Shown: piece after piece, positions 1 through 6,349 of the stretch | Layout of the letters: each line of letters opens with the position of its first letter | Position numbering within the stretch: position 1 is the first letter of the stretch | Assembly (NCBI GenBank): GCA_947627815.1 | Contig: CANQXN010000027.1 | Coordinates: 1-15,445, forward strand | Source: an uncultured Clostridia bacterium | GTDB taxonomy: Bacteria; Bacillota; Clostridia; Oscillospirales; CAG-272 | Direction: 5' to 3' | DNA length: 15,445 nucleotides | Notes under the pieces: model-generated | Seen by the model: the letters and a program-made list of their open reading frames with translations, nothing else | Told to the model about the DNA's origin: nothing | The model's database searches: none | Program-made: the position numbers and the translations under genes

Positions 1-177
1 ATCGGCGGGCGCGAAGGGGAGCCGGGGCGCTTCTGCGCCCCCTGCGGCGTCTGCCGTCAGGTGCTTTGCGAGTTCTGCCCGCCGGAGTTTCCCGTGGTGC
101 TGGGCAGCGTCGAAGCCTTCGATGTCTACGCATTGGGCGATCTTCTCCCCTTTGCCTTTACCAAAGATTCGCTGTAA
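1..177 (+). CDS. cdd: cytidine deaminase, 3' end only
   Basis: The first 58 codons of the window, in frame 1, are open to a TAA at 175-177; the start lies outside the window. The protein would hydrolyse cytidine and deoxycytidine to uridine and deoxyuridine in the cytosol. The visible sequence carries the second zinc-binding motif of the family, PCGVCRQ, about 15 residues from the window edge, where both cysteines are zinc ligands. It is followed by the usual short C-terminal strand region and ends FTKDSL. The first zinc motif (HAE type) must be upstream and cannot be seen. It is followed 167 bp later by pyrimidine-nucleoside phosphorylase in the same orientation, the classic partner of cdd. 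Identification is firm because the PCGxCRQ motif and the gene context agree. Confidence 0.9.
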   Translation: MGGREGEPGRFCAPCGVCRQVLCEFCPPEFPVVLGSVEAFDVYALGDLLPFAFTKDSL

Positions 178-250
178 CGACGCGCGGGAAAAATTCTCTT
201 TGCATAGGGAAAAGACGGAGTGCCGAATCACCTTTGTTTTATTTTTCAGA

Positions 251-302
251 AAAGTTCTTTGGGGTCCGGGGCCTTTCTTACAAGAAAGCCCCGGCGGGAA
301 CG
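251..302 (+). repeat. intergenic palindromic repeat, copy 1
   Basis: The gap between cdd and pdp holds a conserved lead-in (AAAGTTCTT at 251-259, then GGGG and TCC) followed by a hairpin. Arm 266-272 (CCGGGGC) plus TTTCTT pairs with AAGAAA plus GCCCCGG (282-294), with one bulged C at 273 and an AC loop. The same lead-in and loop-proximal TTCTT/AAGAA, but with a different stem sequence, recur at 13111-13164, so this is a dispersed element rather than a one-off hairpin. A small GGCG/CGCC stem (293-304) followed by five T's overlaps its right edge and could act as a weak terminator or attenuator ahead of pdp. Function unknown. Confidence 0.65.
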
Positions 303-344
303 CCTTTTTCGTTATTCCGTTCCCTCAGGAAAGGACAAAAAAAC

Positions 345-1646
345 ATGAGAATGTATGATATTATCAAGAAAAAACGCGACGGAGACGAGCTTTCCGCCGA
401 GGAAATCCGCTTTTTTGTGGAAGGCTATACCGCCGGCGAGATCCCGGACTATCAGGCGGCGGCGCTCTGCATGGCCATTTATTTCAAAGGCATGACCTTG
501 GCGGAGACGACTGAACTCACCTTGGCGGTGCGCGACTCGGGGGAAAAATTGAATTTTGAAGGCGTCAACGGGATCCGGGTGGATAAGCACTCCACCGGCG
601 GCGTCGGCGACAAAACCAGCCTTGTGGTGGCGCCGATTGTGGCGTCGCTCGGCGTCAAAGTCGCCAAAATGAGCGGGCGCGGTCTCGGGCATACCGGCGG
701 CACGGTCGATAAGCTCGAGTCGATCGAGGGATTTCGCGTAACGCTGCCAGAAGACGAGTTTCTCGCCATTGTCAACAAGGTTGGCGTGGCGATCGTGGGG
801 CAGAGCAAGGCGCTGGCGCCGGCTGACAAAAAGCTCTACGCCCTGCGCGATGTCACCGCCACGGTCGACAGTATGCCGCTCATCGCCTCTTCCATCATGG
901 GCAAAAAGCTCGCCGCCGACGATGACTGCATCGTGCTGGATGTTAAAACCGGCTCCGGCTCCTTTATGAAAACGCTCGAGGACAGCAAAACGCTTGCCTC
1001 CATCATGGTGGGCATCGGCAAGGCCGCCGGCAAAAAGATGATGGCGCTCATCACCGATATGGATCGCCCGCTCGGCGAGGCCATCGGCAATTCGCTCGAG
1101 GTCAAGGAGGCCATCGCGACGCTCAACGGCCAAGGTCCCGACGATCTCACCGCTCTCTGCACGGCGCTGGCTTCCCATATGCTCTCGCTGGCGGGGCAGG
1201 GGGACTATGCCGCCTGCGAGGCCAAAGTGAAACAGGCGATTGCCGACGGCAGAGCGCTTGATACCTTGGCCGCCATGGTCAAGGCGCAGGGGGGCAGGGA
1301 AGACTGGATCTATCATCCCGAGCGCTTCCCGCAAGCGCCCTATACCAAAGAGGTCAAAGCACCGAGCGACGGCTATATTACGGCGATCGACGCCGAGGGC
1401 TACGGCATCGCGAGCCTCCTTCTCGGCGCCGGACGCAACACCATGGAAGATACGCTCGATTACAGCGCCGGTATTTTGTTAAAGAAGAAAACCGGCGACG
1501 CCGTCAGAGCCGGCGAGACGCTCGCCATTCTCTGCGCCTCGGACGAGAAAAAGTTTGAGGCCGCCGAAGCGAGGTTTTTGGAAGCGACAACGATCGGAGC
1601 GCAAAAGCCGGAAGAGCGCCCCTTAATCTTTGCCACGGTGGCATAA
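345..1646 (+). CDS. pdp: pyrimidine-nucleoside phosphorylase
   Basis: The 433-residue product matches the usual length of the thymidine/pyrimidine-nucleoside phosphorylase family, which splits uridine, thymidine or deoxyuridine with phosphate into base and (deoxy)ribose-1-phosphate. Visible motifs are KHSTGGVGDKTS (81-92), the family signature SGRGLGHTGGTVDKLE (110-125) and YALRDVTATVDS (165-176), with ASSIMGKK following. H82, R168, S183 and K187 line up with E. coli thymidine phosphorylase His85, Arg171, Ser186 and Lys190. A lysine at 108, where I recall the E. coli enzyme has Met111, favours the broad-specificity PyNP type. The C-terminal alpha/beta domain with a lipoyl-like fold covers about 335-433. 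I chose the ATG at 345 because AGGAAAGG sits just upstream and the protein then begins at the family-typical MRMYDIIKKKRDG; the open frame upstream to 66 is unrelated sequence. The stop lies 10 bp before tdk. Confidence 0.95.
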   Translation: MRMYDIIKKKRDGDELSAEEIRFFVEGYTAGEIPDYQAAALCMAIYFKGMTLAETTELTLAVRDSGEKLNFEGVNGIRVDKHSTGGVGDKTSLVVAPIVASLGVKVAKMSGRGLGHTGGTVDKLESIEGFRVTLPEDEFLAIVNKVGVAIVGQSKALAPADKKLYALRDVTATVDSMPLIASSIMGKKLAADDDCIVLDVKTGSGSFMKTLEDSKTLASIMVGIGKAAGKKMMALITDMDRPLGEAIGNSLEVKEAIATLNGQGPDDLTALCTALASHMLSLAGQGDYAACEAKVKQAIADGRALDTLAAMVKAQGGREDWIYHPERFPQAPYTKEVKAPSDGYITAIDAEGYGIASLLLGAGRNTMEDTLDYSAGILLKKKTGDAVRAGETLAILCASDEKKFEAAEARFLEATTIGAQKPEERPLIFATVA

Positions 1647-1656
1647 GGGGGAGAGA

Positions 1657-2280
1657 ATGGCCAAACTGTATTTCAAATACGGCGCGATGGGCTGCTCGAA
1701 AACCGCGCAGGCGCTCATCACCAAATTCAATTACGAAGAGCGGGACATGAAGGTGCTCTTTCTAAAGCCCGCGCTCGACACGCGCGACGGCGCGGGCGTC
1801 GCCCGCTCGCGCATCGGCCTTTCGGCGCCGGCCTACCCGGTGCCAAAAGACCTCGATCTCTATGCCTTTTTCTGCGAAAATCACGCCGACTGCCAGGTGG
1901 TGATCGTCGATGAATGTCAGTTTCTCACCCCCGAACAGGTGGATCAGTTGGGCGACATCGTCTTGAAAAAGAACCGTCCCGTCCTCTGCTTCGGGCTTGC
2001 CACCGACTTCACCACCCATCTTTTCCCGGGCAGTAAACGGCTGTTCGAGATCGCCGAATCGGTCAGCGAAATCAAATCGGTTTGCCGCTGCGGCGCCAAA
2101 GCCACAGTGAACGCCCGCTTTGACAGCGAGGGGCGCGTGGTGACAAGCGGCGAGCAGGTGATGCTCGGGGGCAACGACCGCTATATGGCCATGTGCCGCA
2201 AATGCTGGCTCGAACGGCTGGAAGCCCAGCGCGCCGAAAAGGCGGCGGGCGGAGAAAAAGCGTCGGGGGAGGAACACTGA
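1657..2280 (+). CDS. tdk: thymidine kinase (class II, TK1-like)
   Basis: This 207-residue kinase transfers phosphate from ATP to thymidine and deoxyuridine. The P-loop is GAMGCSKT (9-16), with Ser replacing the last Gly of the canonical Walker A; I recall this GxMxxSKT form in other clostridial TK1-type enzymes, so it is not a defect. The VDECQF motif (84-89) holds the catalytic Glu86. A CFGLATDF segment follows, and the zinc site is formed by C143, C145, C180 and C183 (CRCG and CRKC). The substrate-binding lasso GEQVMLGGNDRY lies between the cysteine pairs. The last 20 residues are a charged Ala/Glu/Lys tail beyond the fold. The ATG at 1657 is preceded by GGGGGAGAG; an upstream in-frame start at 1630 lies within pdp and would add nine unrelated residues. 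Its end nearly abuts udk, which implies translational coupling. Confidence 0.95.
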   Translation: MAKLYFKYGAMGCSKTAQALITKFNYEERDMKVLFLKPALDTRDGAGVARSRIGLSAPAYPVPKDLDLYAFFCENHADCQVVIVDECQFLTPEQVDQLGDIVLKKNRPVLCFGLATDFTTHLFPGSKRLFEIAESVSEIKSVCRCGAKATVNARFDSEGRVVTSGEQVMLGGNDRYMAMCRKCWLERLEAQRAEKAAGGEKASGEEH

Positions 2281-2281
2281 C

Positions 2282-2371
2282 ATGGAGAGAGAAGTCAACA
2301 CAGAGAAAAAGCCCGTCACGGAGAGGGAAGCCGCCACAGGAAAAAAGCCTATGGAGAAAAAGCCGGTCACG
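2282..2371 (+). repeat. 36-bp tandem duplication at the 5' end of udk
   Basis: Bases 2282-2317 and 2318-2353 align without gaps at 26 of 36 positions, and a partial third unit (GAGAAAAAGCC then GTCACGG) begins at 2354. In protein this reads MEREVNTEKKPV, TEREAATGKKPM, EKKPVT. The units are in frame and 12 codons long, so the duplication lengthened the reading frame without disrupting it. The third unit runs directly into the first beta strand of the kinase. Confidence 0.75.
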
Positions 2372-2977
2372 GTGGGCATCTGCGGCGGCACCGGCAGCGG
2401 CAAAACGACGCTGGCCGAGCGGATCAGCGAAGCCTTCGGCAACGACGCCGTGCTGATCGGCATGGATACTTACTATAAAGACTATCCCGAACTCTCCTTC
2501 GCCGAGCGGGCGAAGATGAATTATGACCACCCGGACGCTTTCGACACCGAACTCTTTCTTTCGCACATCCGGGCGCTCAAAGAGGGAAAAGCCATCGATA
2601 TGCCCACCTACGACTACGCGGGGTATGCCAGAAAGCCCGAGTGCCGCCGGGTGGAGAGCCGCCGCCTCGTCATTGTGGAGGGCATTCTGCTCTTTGAAAA
2701 TCAGGCGCTGGTCAATGAACTCGATATCAAACTCTTTGTCGATACCGACGCCGATGTGCGCTTGGCGCGCCGTCTTTTGCGCGATGTCAAGGAGAGAGGG
2801 CGGACGCTTGACTCGGTCGTGAGCCAATATCTCGGCACGGTCAAACCCATGCACGAGCAGTTTGTGGAGCCTTATAAACGCCGCGCCGATATCATCGTGC
2901 CGGAGGGCGGCCACAACCGCGTGGCGCTCACCATGCTCATCGATTCGATCCGGCGCAAGCTCGCCGCCGAGGACTGA
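2282..2977 (+). CDS. udk: uridine kinase with a duplicated N-terminal extension
   Basis: The core from about residue 30 is a standard uridine/cytidine kinase, forming UMP and CMP. The P-loop GGTGSGKT is at 35-42, MDTYYKD with the catalytic Asp62 at 61-67, NYDHPDAFD at 80-88, PTYDY at 108-112, VEGILLF at 132-138, and the LARRLLRD...RG lid region at 161-173. With the ATG at 2282 the protein has 231 residues and a charged N-terminal tail that family members lack. That start has a strong GGGGGAGGA site nine bases upstream and begins one base after the tdk stop. An alternative ATG at 2351 would give 208 residues beginning MEKKPVTVGICGG, close to family length, with a weaker ACAGGA site. I keep 2282 because of its ribosome site. 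The tail is a 12-residue tandem duplication (see the repeat entry). Confidence 0.93.
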   Translation: MEREVNTEKKPVTEREAATGKKPMEKKPVTVGICGGTGSGKTTLAERISEAFGNDAVLIGMDTYYKDYPELSFAERAKMNYDHPDAFDTELFLSHIRALKEGKAIDMPTYDYAGYARKPECRRVESRRLVIVEGILLFENQALVNELDIKLFVDTDADVRLARRLLRDVKERGRTLDSVVSQYLGTVKPMHEQFVEPYKRRADIIVPEGGHNRVALTMLIDSIRRKLAAED

Positions 2978-3033
2978 AAAGGAAATTTTTTGTGAACAAC
3001 GCGGAAAACGCCCCGCAAAATCGAAGAAAGATA

Positions 3034-3061
3034 TTGACAAATTTTTTTCCTGTGGTATAAT
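3034..3061 (+). promoter_or_regulatory. sigma-A-type promoter with extended -10
   Basis: A perfect -35 TTGACA (3034-3039) and a perfect -10 TATAAT (3056-3061) are separated by 16 bp, and TGG immediately before the -10 makes it an extended -10. The predicted start near 3068 leaves a leader of about 175 bases before the RDD gene. It is expected to drive the RDD/ABC/lipoprotein genes. Confidence 0.88.
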
Positions 3062-3111
3062 AGCATTGTAGTTTCGTATACCGTGGACGAAGGCGTCTTA
3101 CTTTGTTGAAA

Positions 3112-3153
3112 TTTGTAAAACTTTGACAAAACAAGTTGTCATAATTTGTCAAA
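3112..3153 (+). promoter_or_regulatory. cluster of TTGTCAAA-like half-sites, candidate operator
   Basis: Within 42 bp the sequence holds TTTGTAAAA (3112-3120), its near-inverse TTTGACAAA (3122-3130), GTTGTCA (3135-3141) and TTTGTCAAA (3145-3153). TGACAA (3124-3129) and TTGTCA (3136-3141) form a perfect inverted repeat with a six-base spacer, and 3122-3130 with 3145-3153 form a perfect 9-bp inverted repeat. The -35 region upstream (TTGACAAATTT, 3034-3044) has the same half-site. The cluster lies 45-90 bp downstream of the predicted transcription start. This suggests a multi-site operator, but I cannot name the regulator. Confidence 0.5.
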
Positions 3154-3242
3154 TTCCGACCGAGACAAGCAAAATTAAAGTTAAAAAGTAAACCAGCAGT
3201 GAACGATTCCGCCGCATAAACGGAAGAAAGGACGGTGCCGCC

Positions 3243-4001
3243 ATGACAGAATTGCAGCGTGGCAGTGTACTCAAACGCATCTCGGCACTGATCCTCGACT
3301 TTATCCTCCTTGCGGTTCTCGCCACCGGCGCCGGCGCCGCCGTCTCGGCCATCGCGGGCTATGACGGCTACAGTGAACGGCTTGACGAAGTCATCGAATC
3401 TTATGAGAAAGAATACAATGTCAGGCAGGATATCACGGCGGAAGAATACGAAAAATTAAGTGAAGAAGAGAAGGCGCGATATCAGGAAGCGGACGAAGCG
3501 ATCAAAAAAGACGAAAACGCACTTTATCTCAGCAGCATGGTGACAAATCTCGCGTTTGTCATCGTCAGCATAGGTATATTGTTATCCTTTTTAGTGTTGG
3601 AGTTTGCCATCCCTCTGTGTTTTAAAAATGGCCAGACCATAGGAAAAAAGATTTTCGGCCTGGGCGTTATGCAGACAGCGGGGATCAGACTTCAACCTTT
3701 TTTGTTGTTTGTCCGCGCGATTGTGGGCAAGTGCATGATCGCGGCGGTGATCCCCGCCACGCTGGTTCTCATGATCTTGTTCGGTATGATGGACATGACC
3801 GGCGTTGTTGTCATCGGCCTCATTTATCTCTTGGAAATTGTCCTTGTCTGCGCCACGAAAACCAATTCGGCGATTCACGATGTTCTGGCCGGTACGGTGG
3901 TGATCGATATGGCCTCGCAGCGGATCTTCGATTCCAACGAAGAAAAGCTCGCCTATCAGAAGAGGCTTGCCGCCGAAATCGCGGACAAGGCGACCTATTG
4001 A
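3243..4001 (+). CDS. RDD-family membrane protein
   Basis: This 252-residue integral membrane protein is recognisable as RDD family. The first helix contains KRISALILDF (11-20), the central motif NGQTIGKKIFGLGV follows the second helix, and IHDVLAGTVVID lies near the C-terminus. There are about four hydrophobic segments, near residues 14-36, 98-127, 150-180 and 180-203. Between helices 1 and 2 lies a highly charged stretch of about 60 residues (Glu/Lys/Tyr-rich, likely helical or coiled coil), commonly seen in clostridial RDD proteins. The family function is poorly defined; some members affect ion or compatible-solute transport. The ATG at 3243 has GGAAGAAAGGA upstream. It is the first gene behind the promoter at 3034 and precedes the ABC ATPase by 76 bp with no clear terminator between, so it may be co-expressed with the importer. 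Confidence 0.88.
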   Translation: MTELQRGSVLKRISALILDFILLAVLATGAGAAVSAIAGYDGYSERLDEVIESYEKEYNVRQDITAEEYEKLSEEEKARYQEADEAIKKDENALYLSSMVTNLAFVIVSIGILLSFLVLEFAIPLCFKNGQTIGKKIFGLGVMQTAGIRLQPFLLFVRAIVGKCMIAAVIPATLVLMILFGMMDMTGVVVIGLIYLLEIVLVCATKTNSAIHDVLAGTVVIDMASQRIFDSNEEKLAYQKRLAAEIADKATY

Positions 4002-4077
4002 ACGGACAAGAGCGGCGCTGCGCCTGCTTTAATATAAAAGGATAAAAAAACAAAAATATAAAACAAAGGGGCTGCCT

Positions 4078-5397
4078 ATGAAAGTCGTATTACAGAATTT
4101 GACCAAGATCTTTCCCAGCCGCAACAAAAAAACGCCGGAAGAACAGGTGGTTGCGGTCAATGATTTCACCTTTGAAATCCCGGATGGGAAACTCGTGGGA
4201 CTCTTAGGGCCTTCGGGGTGCGGCAAGAGTACCACGCTTTACATGATCTGCGGCCTGCAAAAGCCGACCGGCGGGAGCATTTTCTTCGGAGAAGACGATG
4301 TGACCCATCTCGAGCCGGAGCACCGCGGCGTCGGTCTGGTGTTCCAGAACTACGCCCTGTATCCCCACATGACAGTCAAGCAAAACATCCTCTTCCCCTT
4401 GCAGAACATGAAAAAAGAGCTGATGAAGGAAGTGGACGAACGGCGCGAGGCAATGGCCGCCGAGCAGCTGGCCGCCTTCAACGCGGCTAACGGTATCGAA
4501 GATGCCGCGGCAGATGCCGCAAAAGTGCCGGTCGAAGTCGCCGCAGCCGCCGAAAATGTGGCCGCCGAAGGCATCACCGCCGAAAACGCCGCCGAGGTCA
4601 CCGTGGCAAAACCGCCGGTCTTCCGTCCCAAACTGCCCGCCCGCCAGAAAATGCTCAAAGAGCTGATGCTCGACCGCGCCTATATGGCGGCAAGGCTCGT
4701 GCAGATCGACAACCTCATGGACAGAAAGCCGAGCGAGCTTTCCGGCGGTCAGCAGCAGCGCGTGGCGATCGCCCGGGCTTTGGTCAAAATGCCCCGCGTC
4801 CTGCTCCTCGACGAGCCTTTGTCCAACTTGGACGCCCGTCTGCGTCTCCAGACAAGAGAAGAAATCCGCCGGATCCAGCGCGAAACCGGCATCACCACCG
4901 TTTTTGTCACCCACGACCAGGAAGAGGCCATGAGCATTTCCGACCTCATCGTGGTGATGAAACTCGGCGTGGTGCAGCAGACCGGCAAGCCGCAGGACAT
5001 CTACGACAACCCCGCCAACCTCTTTGTGGCGAAGTTCCTCGGCACCCCGCCTATCAATGTCTTTGACGGCGAAGTGAAAAACGGCGCTTTGTATGTCGGC
5101 GAGGACTGCCTCATGAAACTGCCCGGCATCGCCGATCAGCCGGTGCATGTCGGCATCCGCCCCGAGGGCTTTGTGCTGGACAAGAACGGCCCGTTACATA
5201 TGGAGCTTGTCAATGTGGAAGTCATGGGACGCGATATGAGCGTTATCTCGAAAAACGCCGCCGCGCAGACGCCCACCGTGCGTTCGATCATCGACTCCGA
5301 TCTGAGAAGCGAAATCGGGGGTGAAACGGTCAGTTTCTCCATCAAACCCAACAAGATCTTTGTTTTCCACAAAGAGACCGAAGAAAGACTCTATTGA
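4078..5397 (+). CDS. CUT1-type ABC transporter ATPase (UgpC/MsmK/MalK-like) with Ala-rich insertion
   Basis: This is the ATP-hydrolysing subunit of the importer encoded downstream, 439 residues against about 360-380 for MalK/MsmK relatives. Visible motifs are Walker A GPSGCGKST (44-52), Q-loop VFQNYALYPHMTV with Q90, signature LSGGQQQR (221-228), Walker B VLLLDEP (241-247), D-loop SNLDARLR (249-256) and switch His279. A C-terminal MalK-type TOBE region covers about 320-435, with VGIRPEGF in place. The extra length lies between the Q-loop and the signature: residues about 122-200 form a low-complexity Ala/Glu/Val segment inserted in the helical subdomain. All catalytic residues are intact, so it should be active. 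Orthologues of this class often power sugar or glycerol-phosphate uptake; the neighbours here suggest a nucleic-acid-derived substrate instead. The ATG at 4078 has AAAGGGG upstream. Its stop overlaps the ribosome site of the first permease. Confidence 0.93.
   Translation: MKVVLQNLTKIFPSRNKKTPEEQVVAVNDFTFEIPDGKLVGLLGPSGCGKSTTLYMICGLQKPTGGSIFFGEDDVTHLEPEHRGVGLVFQNYALYPHMTVKQNILFPLQNMKKELMKEVDERREAMAAEQLAAFNAANGIEDAAADAAKVPVEVAAAAENVAAEGITAENAAEVTVAKPPVFRPKLPARQKMLKELMLDRAYMAARLVQIDNLMDRKPSELSGGQQQRVAIARALVKMPRVLLLDEPLSNLDARLRLQTREEIRRIQRETGITTVFVTHDQEEAMSISDLIVVMKLGVVQQTGKPQDIYDNPANLFVAKFLGTPPINVFDGEVKNGALYVGEDCLMKLPGIADQPVHVGIRPEGFVLDKNGPLHMELVNVEVMGRDMSVISKNAAAQTPTVRSIIDSDLRSEIGGETVSFSIKPNKIFVFHKETEERLY
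4441..4670 (+). other. low-complexity Ala/Glu-rich insertion inside the ABC ATPase
   Basis: The segment covers residues about 122-198 of the ATPase. It is built mainly of Ala, Glu and Val and uses repeated GCCGCC and GCCGAA units, ending with a Pro-rich linker (VAKPPVFRPKLPARQ). Flanking sequence on both sides (KKELMKEVDERR before, LVQIDNLMDRKPSELSGGQ after) matches the normal helical subdomain, so this is an in-frame insertion rather than a different fold. Confidence 0.7.
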
Positions 5398-5405
5398 GGT
5401 GGCGT

Positions 5406-6335
5406 ATGGAAGGGAGTAAACATTCCTGGAAAGCCTGGCTGTATCTCTTGCCGGTCATCATTCTGACCCTCGTCTTCACCGTTTGGCCGATCATCAATAC
5501 CATCCGGATCGCTTTCCTGAAAGACTATAGCATGATAGGCGCCATGGGCGGCAAAACCTATGAATTCGGTTTTGCCAACTTCTCCAAAGTGGTCACCTAT
5601 AAGAGATTTACCACCTGCTTGAAAAACACCGTGCTGCTCTGCGTGCTGACGGTGCCGATCTCCACGATGCTCGCCCTGCTCATCGCCGTCTGCTTGAACG
5701 CCATCAAGCCCTTGCAGCGGCTGTTGCAGACCATCTTCTTCCTGCCCTATGTGACAAACTCCATCGCCATCGGCATGGTCTTTGCCGCCATGTTCAACAT
5801 GATCGGCAAGCCCTCCTCTCCCGATTCGGTGGGTATCATCAATAACTTCCTCGGCATCTTCGGAGTCGCTCCCATCAACTGGATCAATGTGGGATCGGAA
5901 TACTGGGCGAACTTGACCGTCATGGTCATCTACATCGTCTGGAACGCGCTGCCGTTTAAGATTCTCGTGCTTTTGGGCGGCCTGCAGGGCGTCAACAAGC
6001 AGTATTACGAGGCCGCCAAGGTGGACGGCACCTCCCGCGTGCGCACCTTCTGGCGCATCACCGTGCCGATGCTCTCGCCGATGCTCGCCTATGTCCTCAT
6101 CACCGGCTTTATCGGCGGCTTTAAGGAATATTCGAGCGTGGTCGGCGTCTTCGGCGAAAACATGGGACCCGCTGGCCAAAAAGGCGCGCTCAATACCATG
6201 GTGGGATTCATTTACGATTCTTTGAGCCAGAACAACCAGGGGCGCGCCAGCGCCGCCGCCCTGATCCTTTTTGGCATCATTCTTGTTGTCACGATGATTA
6301 ACCTCTATGTCAGCAAGAAGAAAGTCCATTATTAA
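5406..6335 (+). CDS. ABC transporter permease, MalF/UgpA-like (CUT1)
   Basis: This 309-residue inner-membrane subunit has six predicted helices; in residues from ATG 5406 they lie near 10-37, 72-97, 106-131, 166-195, 224-247 and 282-301. The cytoplasmic EAA loop, which docks to the ATPase, reads YYEAAKVDGTS followed by RITVPML at about 201-222. The N-terminus (WKAWLYLLPV...TVWPI) is typical of the MalF/UgpA/LacF branch without the extra periplasmic domain. A TTG at 5394 overlapping the ATPase stop would add MRWR. I prefer the ATG at 5406 because GAGGTGG lies just ahead of it. It pairs with the next gene to form the heterodimeric channel and is translationally coupled to the ATPase. Confidence 0.93.
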   Translation: MEGSKHSWKAWLYLLPVIILTLVFTVWPIINTIRIAFLKDYSMIGAMGGKTYEFGFANFSKVVTYKRFTTCLKNTVLLCVLTVPISTMLALLIAVCLNAIKPLQRLLQTIFFLPYVTNSIAIGMVFAAMFNMIGKPSSPDSVGIINNFLGIFGVAPINWINVGSEYWANLTVMVIYIVWNALPFKILVLLGGLQGVNKQYYEAAKVDGTSRVRTFWRITVPMLSPMLAYVLITGFIGGFKEYSSVVGVFGENMGPAGQKGALNTMVGFIYDSLSQNNQGRASAAALILFGIILVVTMINLYVSKKKVHY

Positions 6336-6349
6336 GGAGGTGCGACAAA

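Noticed and set aside
66..344. N-terminal extension of the phosphorylase frame
   Set aside because: The frame is open by chance across the end of cdd and the palindromic repeat; family length and the ribosome site place the start at 345.
3123..3145. TTGACA at 3123 with CATAAT at 3140 as a second promoter
   Set aside because: The spacer is only 11 bp and no TATAAT-like hexamer lies at 16-18 bp; the sites fit an operator better.
5391..6329. 312-codon open frame on the minus strand
   Set aside because: It mirrors the first permease exactly and reads as charged His/Asp-rich sequence; the + strand frame has six helices and the EAA motif.
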